From a virus, in the IMG/VR virus record IMGVR_UViG_3300045999_003468, positions 1-27,795 of that record: 27,795 nucleotides of DNA. One strand, 5' to 3'. Shown here piece after piece: positions 1 through 7,270 of this stretch; positions within the stretch are counted from its first letter, which is position 1, and every line of letters begins with the position of its first letter. The position numbers were made by a program, and so were the translations under genes. Under the pieces are notes generated by a model. It had not been told where the DNA came from. It ran no database searches and worked only from the letters and a program-made list of their open reading frames with translations.

Positions 1-1783
1 GGCTTCTGTCCCCCATCGCAGATTGCACCAAAGGTCCAAGATTGAGATAGATCGAGTCAGTATCTGATGCAATGACATAATCAACACTTTCTGTTTTAAG
101 AATATTATTCATGTACTGGTTAATCTTATTTTCGATCCAACGAATCGACAATTGCCCGGCAGTGGTAACACCGAGAGCCATTCTCAAATCATAGAAACGG
201 AAATACTGTGAACCGAGAGCACCATAAGCGGAGTTCAGTGAAACCTTCTTTGCAAGTTGTAGGTTATTGTAACGTGCAATTCGTTTTTCAATGTCATACT
301 TCTTCGAATCGTCGGTCTCATTTTCATACTCTTGCTTGGCCTGCAACATCATCTTTTTGAATTTGCTGCGGTCAACATACATTTCTTCCATCATCTTAGG
401 CAAGAAACCTTGAATATCTGTTCGGAAGTATTGCCCGTTAGGTGTGATTGTGACGCCAGATAAACTTGATGTGTCAATTTGGCATTTCAAAAGTTTGTCA
501 ACAGAAACACCTTGCGATAGAACATCACGCATTTCTTGCGTATAATCTGCCGGTTCGATTAGAGTTTCCGGCGAAATGTTATACTGCATCATCAGGTGAG
601 GATACAGACTGTTTAAGTCGAAACTGGCAACCCAGTTGTGTAGACCAACTTGTGGTTCTTTCACGTATGCACCTTCGAATGCGGAATCTTTATCCTGCAC
701 TTCACGTGGTGGTACAATAATCTTCTGTTGCAACAGATAAGAATATGTCAGTGAATCCCACATGCGTGTCTGTGCAAACACATCTTCATAGTTACACTTG
801 GTATCATATGCAAGAGTCAGTGCCAGTTCCAACAGTTTCAGTTTATCTTCTAGTTTAAGAATCAGTTTAACGTCTTTGATGTTATACTCAATAAACTTTT
901 GGAAGTTCAATCGATACAACTGATGCAGGTTTTCATATTCATCGTATGAGATTTTACCTTCACCAAGTTCAACGTTTGCAATATTATCTAGTCGATAAGA
1001 TTCTTGTGACTTACCACCCGGCGCATACCATTTGTAGAGTTCGATGTAGTCGAGAGATTCGACACCAACAAAACTATATGCAATCAACATTCTGCCATTA
1101 ATGTTTGTCTTGCGTTCAGAAATATAATTCCAAGGAGAAAGTTTCTTTGCATCGTCTTCTCCGAGAATTTTGCGAAAACGATTGACAAGATATGGAATAT
1201 CAAAGAACTTTGTGTTCCAACCAGTGATAACATCAGGACAATTATCCGACCACAACATCAGGAACTTCTTGCAGAGAGTCCATTCATCTTTACACTTAAC
1301 ATAAACTTCATCACCTTGGACTTCATAGTCACCACATCCGAACACATAGGTTTTGCCGTTGATATAAGTGATTGCAATCGCGGTGATAGGTTCATTGGCT
1401 AGATAAGGATCTGGGAATCCGTTTTCTGAACCAACCTCAATATCTACGATGGCGATAGAAACTTTATCCTGATCCCACTCAACCATCGTGGGATGTTGAT
1501 CTGCAATGAATGCATATTCATATCTGGTGTTGCCATAGATTTTGGGTGCACCAGGAATGCCATCATACTTCTTAAAGAATTCTCGCGCTTCGTAGATACT
1601 GTCGAAACGTTTTTCAGACAAGTCCAGACCATCAAGTGATTTGTGGGTGCCCTTATCTTTCTTGGCAGGAAGATATAGTGATGGTTCGTAGTCAACCTTT
1701 TGTTTGATACGTTTTCCGTCCATGATCCCGCGATACAGGATCTTGCCACCTAGGGCTTGAACATTGGTGTAGAAATTAGACAT
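1..1783 (-). CDS. 43: DNA polymerase (T4 gp43-like, family B), C-terminus beyond window
   Basis: Replicative family B DNA polymerase with proofreading exonuclease. About 594 codons are visible, starting at an ATG that overlaps the upstream gene's stop (TAATG). The exonuclease motif I is VDIEVG with D114 and E116, matching T4 D112/E114. Exo II (TGWNTKFFDIPY) and Exo III (YNIKDV) follow. The polymerase palm has motif A FDLNSLYPH, motif B KVSLNSAYGALG and motif C ASDTDSIY. The window ends just after motif C, so the thumb and the clamp-binding C-terminal tail are not seen. No intein or intron interrupts the visible part. In T4, regA lies directly upstream of 43; here a small Sm-like gene takes that place and regA is about 13 kb away. 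Transcription probably starts at the promoter at 2135-2163. The assignment is secure. Confidence 0.97.
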   Translation of the reverse strand, partial: MSNFYTNVQALGGKILYRGIMDGKRIKQKVDYEPSLYLPAKKDKGTHKSLDGLDLSEKRFDSIYEAREFFKKYDGIPGAPKIYGNTRYEYAFIADQHPTMVEWDQDKVSIAIVDIEVGSENGFPDPYLANEPITAIAITYINGKTYVFGCGDYEVQGDEVYVKCKDEWTLCKKFLMLWSDNCPDVITGWNTKFFDIPYLVNRFRKILGEDDAKKLSPWNYISERKTNINGRMLIAYSFVGVESLDYIELYKWYAPGGKSQESYRLDNIANVELGEGKISYDEYENLHQLYRLNFQKFIEYNIKDVKLILKLEDKLKLLELALTLAYDTKCNYEDVFAQTRMWDSLTYSYLLQQKIIVPPREVQDKDSAFEGAYVKEPQVGLHNWVASFDLNSLYPHLMMQYNISPETLIEPADYTQEMRDVLSQGVSVDKLLKCQIDTSSLSGVTITPNGQYFRTDIQGFLPKMMEEMYVDRSKFKKMMLQAKQEYENETDDSKKYDIEKRIARYNNLQLAKKVSLNSAYGALGSQYFRFYDLRMALGVTTAGQLSIRWIENKINQYMNNILKTESVDYVIASDTDSIYLNLGPLVQSAMGDRS

Positions 1784-2094
1784 TAACCGGTAATGATGCT
1801 TTGTTGTTTGGGTAGAATGATGCCGGTGCCAAATAATTGATTATAATTATTGACAAAATCTTCGGCAGGAACATAGGAGTATACTACATGTTGCTTGTTA
1901 ATGGCAACCTGCATTCCAGTTTTTTGTTCTGCATGGAGTGGAAAAGGTGCGAATCCAACATTTGGTGCACCATCTTTACCTCTTACCACCGCAACACCAA
2001 CAGGATTTGTCAGTAATACGGTGGTATCGGTTTCTTCACTCACTTCAGCTAAGACTTCTTCGTGAGTTACAAGTTTAAATAACATAATTTTCAT
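1783..2094 (-). CDS. Sm-like (LSm/Hfq-fold-like) small protein upstream of DNA polymerase
   Basis: Predicted 103 aa protein, start MKIMLFKL. The ATG at 2094 is chosen because AAAGGA lies about 7 nt upstream; the frame stays open further 5' without a ribosome site. The N-terminal half has alternating hydrophobic strands with the pattern EEVLAEVSEETDTTVLLTNP. The C-terminal half contains VVYSYVPAEDFVNNYNQLFG. The gene at 25849-26211 has the same layout (GTDVICVMEE..ITNPM, then VFEPTDEFTEYYLN), so I read the two as paralogs. The overall look is that of the Sm-like beta-barrel proteins found beside replication genes in T4-like aquatic phages. The family call rests on pattern only. Its stop overlaps the polymerase start, so the two genes are probably translationally coupled. 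Confidence 0.7.
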   Translation of the reverse strand: MKIMLFKLVTHEEVLAEVSEETDTTVLLTNPVGVAVVRGKDGAPNVGFAPFPLHAEQKTGMQVAINKQHVVYSYVPAEDFVNNYNQLFGTGIILPKQQSIITG

Positions 2095-2114
2095 AGAACA
2101 TCCTTTCGTGATTA

Positions 2115-2122
2115 TATAAATA
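2115..2122 (+). promoter_or_regulatory. T4-type late promoter (TATAAATA) for the exported-protein cassette
   Basis: Exact T4 late promoter core TATAAATA, upstream of four co-directional plus-strand genes (first ATG at 2186). Such promoters are read by host RNA polymerase carrying gp55, and a gp55 gene is present at 25236-25775. The predicted start, about 6 nt downstream, falls near the -10 box of the opposing early promoter. Confidence 0.75.
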
Positions 2123-2134
2123 CTTATGAAGTTC

Positions 2135-2163
2135 ATTATAACACAAACTTCAATCACTGTCAA
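2135..2163 (-). promoter_or_regulatory. Sigma-70 promoter for the Sm-like gene and DNA polymerase
   Basis: TTGACA (2158-2163), 17-bp spacer, TATAAT (2135-2140), read on the minus strand. The predicted start is near 2128, about 34 nt before the ATG at 2094. It is a full consensus match and overlaps the oppositely directed late promoter at 2115-2122. Confidence 0.8.
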
Positions 2164-2185
2164 TACACTCAAAAAAGAGGCAAAA

Positions 2186-2656
2186 ATGATCAAAAAGCTT
2201 ACCGCAATGCTTTTTGTCATGGTTACATTTCCAGCAATGGCAGATCCCATTGTGACTGATTCGACTAGTAGAAGCACCACACAAACAATTACCGAAAGTA
2301 CAACAACCGTAAAATCTCCGCCGCCAACAGCCGTGGCTCCTGCCGTCACAGTCATCAACTCTGATGTTTGTGCAGTTGCTGTATCCGGTGCAACTCAAAC
2401 TCAAATTCTTGGCATTTCTTTTGGTGCAACAATGACCGATAAGAATTGTGAGAGATTAAAGTTAGCTCGTTCAACATATGACATGGGTATGAAAGTTGCA
2501 GCAGTTGCTATTATGTGTCAAGATGAAAGAGTATTTACAGCAATGATGAATGCTGGAACTCCTTGCCCAATAGACGGTAAAATTGGTGAACAAGCCAGAG
2601 CACTTTGGGAAGCAAATCCACATCGTATTCCACAAAAAATTAAGAGTAGAGACTAA
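2186..2656 (+). CDS. Exported protein with conserved Cys/ARxxYxxG-type domain
   Basis: 156 aa protein with a clear Sec signal peptide (MIKKLTAMLFVMVTFPAMA, likely cut before DP). A Thr/Ser/Pro-rich linker covers residues about 20-55. The C-terminal domain follows, with Cys residues in NSDVCAV, DKNCERLKLAR, IMCQDER and GTPCP. The layout of Cys, then ERxxxAR, then AA..IMCQ resembles a small periplasmic domain seen in other phage and proteobacterial proteins, whose function I do not know. The ATG at 2186 is chosen because AGAGG lies 5 nt upstream and the signal peptide begins there; the open frame before it has neither. First gene behind the late promoter; its last base overlaps the ATG of the next gene (TAATG). 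Confidence 0.8.
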   Translation: MIKKLTAMLFVMVTFPAMADPIVTDSTSRSTTQTITESTTTVKSPPPTAVAPAVTVINSDVCAVAVSGATQTQILGISFGATMTDKNCERLKLARSTYDMGMKVAAVAIMCQDERVFTAMMNAGTPCPIDGKIGEQARALWEANPHRIPQKIKSRD

Positions 2657-4371
2657 TGAAACTCTGGAGTTTATTAGTTGCATGTGTACTGAATATTTCG
2701 GTAGCACAAGCACAAATAGTTACGATTCCAATTCCTGGAAGCCCACTGTCTTTGAATTACATGGCTAATCCACAGCCATTGCAGAACATAAACAATAATC
2801 CAGCGGCAACAAGTTATCAATTATGGGATGATGGTTACGCAAATGTTCCTTTAGGTTTTAATTTTCCGTTCTTCGATAAAACATTTAACAACTCAACAAT
2901 GTATAGTAATGGTACAGTGCAGTTTGGACCACCCGTAAATGGATTTCCTTCAAACAATACTTTCTGCTGCAATGGTATTACAATTGATAGAAATACATCA
3001 TCAGCATACAATTACAGTATTTTAATGATGCAGACTGACATGTATGGTGCTTCAGGTAATAATCACTATTCACTTGGTAATTCAAATAGTATGACATATG
3101 GTTGGTATAATGTTGAAAGACTTGGTGATCCTTCAAACAAAACAAGTTTCGAATTAAAAATTGATAGCACGGGTAATATAGACATGCGTTGGACGGGTGC
3201 AATGATATCATGGAATACACCAGCAATTGGTGTTATTGGTGATGCATCCAAAGGTGAATTTGCAGTCATACAACAAGGCAGTTTGAACCAGAACTTTACT
3301 ATTCCTGGTTTGACACAAGTAACTACAGGTCAAACACCTGATATTGTTATTGATCCTTGTACAAGCAACCCATTATACTCACCAACTTGTGCGGGTTATC
3401 AAGCAGCATACACCGAACAACAATGTTCAATTAATCCTTTATACTCCACAACTTGTTCTGGTTATGCGTCAGCATATCACAATCAACAATGTTCAATTAA
3501 TCCATTATATAATGCGACATGCCCCGGATATGCTGCAGCATATCATACTCAACAATGTTCTATTAATCCACTATATTCTACAACTTGTTCCGGATACGCA
3601 GAAGCGTATTTTACACAACAATGCAATTTGAATGGATTATATGATAAAACTTGCCCAAACTATGCGACAGCATATGCAACCAAGATGTTACTTGAACAAC
3701 AAGGCATGGCATCAACTGTTGCAACAGCAGGAGAAATTGCGAAAAGTGATCCTTTAACAACATCGACAACAACCGCATCACCATCAGTCAGTTCAGATGG
3801 TTCAGTTTCGGTTGGTGTATCAAAGACTGGTGACGCAAACGTTGATAAAGCAATTTCTTCACCGCCACCAACAACAAACTCTGCTGCAGCACCTGCAGCA
3901 CCTGTTCAATTGGTATCTCCTGGACCTGCGGCTGCTGGACCAGGTCCAGCTTCACCTGGTCCCGCACCTGCAGCCAAAAATGAAGGTGGAGAAAAACCGG
4001 CTGGTGGTGCAACTCAGCAAGCGCGAGGTGGTGATTCTAAACCTGCAGCAAGCCCTCGACAAGAACTACAAGCAAGAAGAGAAGCTGCAGCGAAAGCCGA
4101 AGCAGTAGAAAGAGGTAAAAATCTTGCTAATGAAATGGGTAAAGCAAGTGATCTAGAATCACAAAAACAAATTCAAAATGCAGTAATTCAAGCAATGGGA
4201 TTCACACCCGGTTTTGATAATTATAGTAAAGCAACGTTGACTGATGCTCCTGGTTATAGACCATATTCAATTTATGGTGGTCAAAGAGTTATTGAAAATC
4301 GTAATACAGCCAGAATGTTTGGTGGTACAGATAGATTACACCAAGAAATGGTCAATCAACAATACAAATAA
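2656..4371 (+). CDS. Large exported repeat protein (nidogen-like N-terminus, five 22-aa Cys repeats)
   Basis: 571 aa secreted protein. Residues 1-19 are a signal peptide (ending VAQA). Residues about 20-225 form a beta-rich domain (LWDDGYANVPLGFNFPFF, NGTVQFGP, WYNVERLG) that resembles nidogen-like or extracellular beta-sandwich domains. Residues 235-344 are exactly five tandem 22-aa repeats of the form QCSINPLYSTTCSGYxxAYxxQ, each with two Cys. A Thr/Ser stretch, a Pro-Ala-Gly-rich spacer (about 405-450) and a charged Ala/Gln/Glu-rich helical region follow. The C-terminus is Tyr/Arg-rich. It is probably late-expressed with its neighbours. It could act in the periplasm or outer envelope during lysis, or on the host surface; the sequence does not decide between these. 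I do not recognise a named family. Confidence 0.8.
   Translation: MKLWSLLVACVLNISVAQAQIVTIPIPGSPLSLNYMANPQPLQNINNNPAATSYQLWDDGYANVPLGFNFPFFDKTFNNSTMYSNGTVQFGPPVNGFPSNNTFCCNGITIDRNTSSAYNYSILMMQTDMYGASGNNHYSLGNSNSMTYGWYNVERLGDPSNKTSFELKIDSTGNIDMRWTGAMISWNTPAIGVIGDASKGEFAVIQQGSLNQNFTIPGLTQVTTGQTPDIVIDPCTSNPLYSPTCAGYQAAYTEQQCSINPLYSTTCSGYASAYHNQQCSINPLYNATCPGYAAAYHTQQCSINPLYSTTCSGYAEAYFTQQCNLNGLYDKTCPNYATAYATKMLLEQQGMASTVATAGEIAKSDPLTTSTTTASPSVSSDGSVSVGVSKTGDANVDKAISSPPPTTNSAAAPAAPVQLVSPGPAAAGPGPASPGPAPAAKNEGGEKPAGGATQQARGGDSKPAASPRQELQARREAAAKAEAVERGKNLANEMGKASDLESQKQIQNAVIQAMGFTPGFDNYSKATLTDAPGYRPYSIYGGQRVIENRNTARMFGGTDRLHQEMVNQQYK
3358..3687 (+). repeat. Five in-frame 66-bp tandem repeats (22 aa each)
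   Basis: Repeat units start at 3358, 3424, 3490, 3556 and 3622, each beginning at a Cys codon. The DNA has diverged more than the protein: NPLY, TC and GY..AY are kept while codons vary. That suggests an old repeat kept by selection on the protein. Confidence 0.9.
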
Positions 4372-4380
4372 GGAAACAAA

Positions 4381-4998
4381 ATGTCAGAAGAAATCAAAGA
4401 TGTTAATAAAAAAATTGATGAAGCGGAAGCCGCTGTTAAAAAATATGCAAGTAAAGATACAGTTATATCAATTGGTGGATACGAATTTACTCCAGCAAAA
4501 TTAATGGTCGCATTCACACTGGCATCTTCATTACTAGGCGGTCTTTATGGTACGTTTGAAGTATACAAAGACTACATGAGTATGAAGAAGAAAATTGCTG
4601 AATATGTTACACCAGACTTAACCGAACTCTATAAAAAGATGGAAGTGTTGGATGCAAATACCAGCAAGATGACAGAATATACAAACAGCATTAAGAACGA
4701 TTTAAAGAATGATGTTCGTAGAGTGGAAGGTGTTGTTGAAAATCTAGAAAGATCCAGTAAAGCATCCACCAGAGATACAGATCAAACTGTCAAGGATGTA
4801 AAAAAGGAAGTGGATGCCACACTTAAAGAAGTTAGAAGATATAGTGATCAAACTGTTAAAGAAATCAATCAAGAAATAGTTCGCATCAATCAAGAAGTGG
4901 CTAAAGGTCAAAGAGATACACAGACAGAGATCAGAACATTGAGAAGAGAAGTTGACGATAAGATCAAAAAGGCTCTAGACAATCCTCTTTCCAATTGA
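4381..4998 (+). CDS. Membrane-anchored coiled-coil protein
   Basis: 205 aa protein with no signal peptide. Residues about 1-30 are charged and helical. One hydrophobic segment (about 40-60, PAKLMVAFTLASSLLGGLYG) would span the inner membrane. Residues about 65-200 form a long charged heptad-like coiled coil (QTVKDVKKEVDATLKEV, QTVKEINQEIVRINQEV). A single membrane segment with a long coiled coil recalls spanin- or holin-associated and tape-like scaffolding proteins, but no family is recognised. A good ribosome site (AAGGAAAC) precedes the ATG. It lies 9 nt after the repeat protein and before the D,D-peptidase, so it may tether or time these envelope proteins. Confidence 0.75.
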   Translation: MSEEIKDVNKKIDEAEAAVKKYASKDTVISIGGYEFTPAKLMVAFTLASSLLGGLYGTFEVYKDYMSMKKKIAEYVTPDLTELYKKMEVLDANTSKMTEYTNSIKNDLKNDVRRVEGVVENLERSSKASTRDTDQTVKDVKKEVDATLKEVRRYSDQTVKEINQEIVRINQEVAKGQRDTQTEIRTLRREVDDKIKKALDNPLSN

Positions 4999-5032
4999 TA
5001 TCTATATACTATTATTACTTTGAAAATTTAAT

Positions 5033-5737
5033 ATGTTTAAAATTATTTTATTATTCTTTTTCCTTGTCGGCAACGTTAACGCGATTGAATTGACTGCACA
5101 GAGTTGGTTAGTTGCCGACGAAAAGGGAAAAATTATTCAGGGTGAAAATACCAAAGCAATTCGTTCTATAGCCAGTATAACGAAACTAGTTTCTGCTATG
5201 GTTGTTCTGGACGCAAAACAAAACTTAGATGAAAAGATAAATCAATTCACCAGAAGAGAATTGTTACAACTTTCAATTGTTAAATCGGACAACAATGCAG
5301 CTAGATTACTTTGCGAAAAATATCCTGGTGGTTTGCCTGCATGTATTGCAGCAATGAATAAGAAGGTTCATCTTCAAGGTTTCATGTATACAAGATTCAC
5401 TGACCCTACAGGTTTAGATGCCGGTAATGTTAGTAACGCTGAAGAACTGGTTGATCTTGTGTTATTATCTAAAGATTATCCAGAATTAATAGAATATAGT
5501 AAAATGTCGGAAGTGAAAATTAAGATACGCAAGAACTGGATGGTATTCAACAATACAAATCCAATTATTGGAAAGAGACACGATTTTATTATTAGTAAAA
5601 CCGGTTATATCAAGGCATCTGGTGGTTGCATCGTAATGATGTTAGACACCGATATCGGTAGAAGAATTGTTGTGGTTCTTGGCAGTAAGAACACCAAGAC
5701 TAGAATTCCTGAAGCAGAATTTATTTCTCAGATGTAA
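5033..5737 (+). CDS. Exported D,D-peptidase of the penicillin-binding protein S11 family
   Basis: 234 aa protein with a signal peptide (MFKIILLFFFLVGNVNA). The three active-site motifs of peptidase S11 (D-alanyl-D-alanine carboxypeptidase/endopeptidase) are all present: S48-I-T-K51, S85-D-N87 and K189-T-G191. The family block FTDPTGLDAGNVSNAEEL lies between them. It would act on peptidoglycan peptides in the periplasm. It lacks the C-terminal beta domain and membrane anchor of PBP5-type enzymes, so in length it is closer to PBP7-like endopeptidases. Its place at the end of a late cassette suggests a role in lysis or wall remodelling; that role is inference. The ribosome site is weak (an A-rich leader only). 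The TAA stop directly abuts the 3' end of the convergent tRNA at 5738. Confidence 0.88.
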   Translation: MFKIILLFFFLVGNVNAIELTAQSWLVADEKGKIIQGENTKAIRSIASITKLVSAMVVLDAKQNLDEKINQFTRRELLQLSIVKSDNNAARLLCEKYPGGLPACIAAMNKKVHLQGFMYTRFTDPTGLDAGNVSNAEELVDLVLLSKDYPELIEYSKMSEVKIKIRKNWMVFNNTNPIIGKRHDFIISKTGYIKASGGCIVMMLDTDIGRRIVVVLGSKNTKTRIPEAEFISQM

Positions 5738-5810
5738 TGGTTGCGGGTCACGGAGTTGCACCGGAACTGAGGATTATGAGCCCACTGTGATACTGTTTCA
5801 CCAACCCGCC
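5738..5810 (-). tRNA. tRNA-Met(CAT), initiator-like and divergent
   Basis: 73 nt including CCA. The anticodon loop CTCATAA is flanked by GGG on its 5' side, as in initiator tRNAs. The 3' end reads GCA-A-CCA, leaving A72 unpaired against G1, which is also an initiator trait. The D-loop lacks the usual GG and the T-loop is TGCAACT (G55 in place of T), with one weak pair each in the anticodon and T stems. It may be a diverged initiator or a decaying gene. Confidence 0.65.
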
Positions 5811-5813
5811 AGA

Positions 5814-6005
5814 TTATTTATTAGGCAAATTAATTTTTGTGCGTTCTTTCATTATTTCTTCTATTATCTTGAACGCTTCGTCTTCAGCTAAAGCATCTTC
5901 AATCTCTTTTGGTGTTTTTCTAAAAATTCTATCATAGTTATCAGCATATTCTTTTTGTGATACACTGAATGGTCTTGGAGCAGAACCTTTACCACCATCG
6001 GACAT
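5814..6005 (-). CDS. Small conserved phage protein (MSDGGKGS N-terminus)
   Basis: 63 aa hydrophilic protein beginning MSDGGKGSAPRPFSV, a start I associate with small conserved proteins of aquatic T4-like phages. The rest is charged and helical (KEIEDALAEDEAFKIIEEIMKE). It has no signal peptide or membrane segment. The ribosome site GGAGAA lies inside the last codons of the GroES gene, so the two are likely co-translated. Function unknown. Confidence 0.75.
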   Translation of the reverse strand: MSDGGKGSAPRPFSVSQKEYADNYDRIFRKTPKEIEDALAEDEAFKIIEEIMKERTKINLPNK

Positions 6006-6006
6006 T

Positions 6007-6252
6007 TTATTCTCCGTAAATTAAAACGATACTTGTTGAAGGCACAACATATTTATTATCGATTGGCATGGCTGCATTCCAATCGAGCAGTACAACATCA
6101 CCAACAGATACACCATCAGCATCTGGACCTACTGCTAAAATTTTAGCTTTATCTGGTTCCTGAGAAGATGACAGGATAATTCCTGAACTAGTGGTGTTGA
6201 TATTCTCTAAACGTTCTACTAAAACTTTATTTTTCAGTGGCAAAATATTCAT
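6007..6252 (-). CDS. GroES-like co-chaperonin
   Basis: 81 aa protein of the Cpn10/GroES family; it would cap the host GroEL chamber. It shows the N-terminal strand ILPLKNKVLVERLE, a mobile loop with the GroEL-binding pattern TTSSGIILS (residues about 18-30), then AKILAVGPD and VGDVVLLD. It is slightly shorter than bacterial GroES (about 95 aa). T4's functional counterpart gp31 is far more divergent. The ATG at 6252 is preferred over the GTG at 6261 because the ribosome site AAAGGTGA overlaps that GTG. The 18-nt initiation region is identical to that of the YkuK-like gene at 8564. It lies downstream of three tRNAs. Confidence 0.88.
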   Translation of the reverse strand: MNILPLKNKVLVERLENINTTSSGIILSSSQEPDKAKILAVGPDADGVSVGDVVLLDWNAAMPIDNKYVVPSTSIVLIYGE

Positions 6253-6342
6253 ATCAATCACCTTTAAATGGAGCGGTGTACTGATTCACACAGCTAACAT
6301 GAAGGGGTACTCCATGTCGTATTATTACACACCGCATAAAAC

Positions 6343-6416
6343 TGGAGCGGGATAGGAGAATCGAACTCCTGGCATTAGCTTGGAAGGCTAAGGTATTACC
6401 ATTATACGAATCCCGC
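6343..6416 (-). tRNA. tRNA-Gly(TCC)
   Basis: Seven-pair acceptor GCGGGAT/ATCCCGC, anticodon loop CTTCCAA, T-loop TTCGATT, encoded CCA at 6343-6345. All arms fold normally. Confidence 0.95.
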
Positions 6417-6424
6417 AACTAACT

Positions 6425-6498
6425 TGGTGCCCCATGAGAGAATCGAACTCCCGTACCCGGATTACAAAACCGGTGTAATACCATTATACTAATAGGGC
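6425..6498 (-). tRNA. tRNA-Thr(TGT)
   Basis: Acceptor GCCCTAT/ATGGGGC, anticodon loop TTTGTAA giving TGT, T-loop TTCGATT, encoded CCA. The innermost anticodon-stem pair is T-T. Confidence 0.93.
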
Positions 6499-6505
6499 AA
6501 AATCT

Positions 6506-6580
6506 TGGAGCGGGTAGTGAGAATCGAACTCACAACTAAACCTTGGCAAGGTCTTGTGTTACCACTAGCACCATACCCGC
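6506..6580 (-). tRNA. tRNA-Gly(GCC)
   Basis: Acceptor starts GCGGGTA, anticodon loop TTGCCAA, T-loop TTCGATT, encoded CCA. First tRNA after the promoter at 6603-6631. Confidence 0.95.
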
Positions 6581-6602
6581 ATCAATTTAAATTTATAGAG
6601 TT

Positions 6603-6631
6603 ATTATATAGGCCTTTTTTTTAATTGTCAA
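6603..6631 (-). promoter_or_regulatory. Sigma-70 promoter for the Gly/Thr/Gly tRNAs and GroES
   Basis: TTGACA (6626-6631), 17-bp spacer, TATAAT (6603-6608) on the minus strand: full consensus, about 15 nt before tRNA-Gly(GCC). The spacer contains an A8 run. Confidence 0.8.
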
Positions 6632-6637
6632 GCACTT

Positions 6638-7255
6638 TTACATCATCGGTTTGTTTCCATTTCGAAAACCAATTTCACCACCTTCTTCTTTTATTTTCTT
6701 CATAACATCTTCAAAAAGAATAGGTCTAAAATCAGTTTGTTCAACACAAACACAATGATAACGTGAATCAATCATAGGTTCTTCCACAGTGAAAGGTCTT
6801 GGATCATACTTACTCACCATTTCACTTTTCACTGTACGAAGCACACGATTGGCATGTAAGTGACCATGAATGTTAACACCAAAACGACCGAGACTTTCTT
6901 CATGTACCGGAATATGAGACAGAATCATTCCGTTCATCACATGATAACCACGAATGTCTCTAAAATGTTTTGTATAATCTTCAAGTTTAAAAATGTCATG
7001 ATTGCCACGAATCAACACTTTATCACCATTTAACCTGTACATAATGTCAAGTGACTTGCGATTGATAACAACATCACCAAGATGATACACTTTATCATTT
7101 GGTCGAACTGTTTCGTTCCAACGTTTCACCATTTCTTCATCCATCTCTTCAGGATTATCCCATGGTCGAAGTTTAGTCACACCATCAGCGCGCATAAACC
7201 TACACACTCCAGCATGGCCAAAATGTGTATCACTCACTAAGAAAACTGATGGCAT
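6638..7255 (-). CDS. Calcineurin-like metallophosphoesterase
   Basis: 205 aa protein with every metal-binding motif of the family in order: SDTHFGH (residues 8-14), HLGDVV, RGNHD, a histidine in SHIPVHEE, and HGHLH. These ligate two metals for phosphomono- or diester hydrolysis; the substrate cannot be told from sequence. The ribosome site AAGGAG is 5-6 nt before the ATG. It lies between tRNA groups, in the same direction, and has no sequence relation to gp47 (23759-24832) beyond the shared fold. Confidence 0.88.
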   Translation of the reverse strand: MPSVFLVSDTHFGHAGVCRFMRADGVTKLRPWDNPEEMDEEMVKRWNETVRPNDKVYHLGDVVINRKSLDIMYRLNGDKVLIRGNHDIFKLEDYTKHFRDIRGYHVMNGMILSHIPVHEESLGRFGVNIHGHLHANRVLRTVKSEMVSKYDPRPFTVEEPMIDSRYHCVCVEQTDFRPILFEDVMKKIKEEGGEIGFRNGNKPMM

Positions 7256-7270
7256 TTTAACTCCTTATCT

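Noticed and set aside
1-1783. Intein or split in the DNA polymerase gene
   Set aside because: The reading frame is continuous through exonuclease and polymerase motifs A, B and C with no insert.
3358-3687. CRISPR-like direct repeats
   Set aside because: The five 66-bp units are contiguous, in frame and diverged in DNA; they encode protein repeats and have no spacers.
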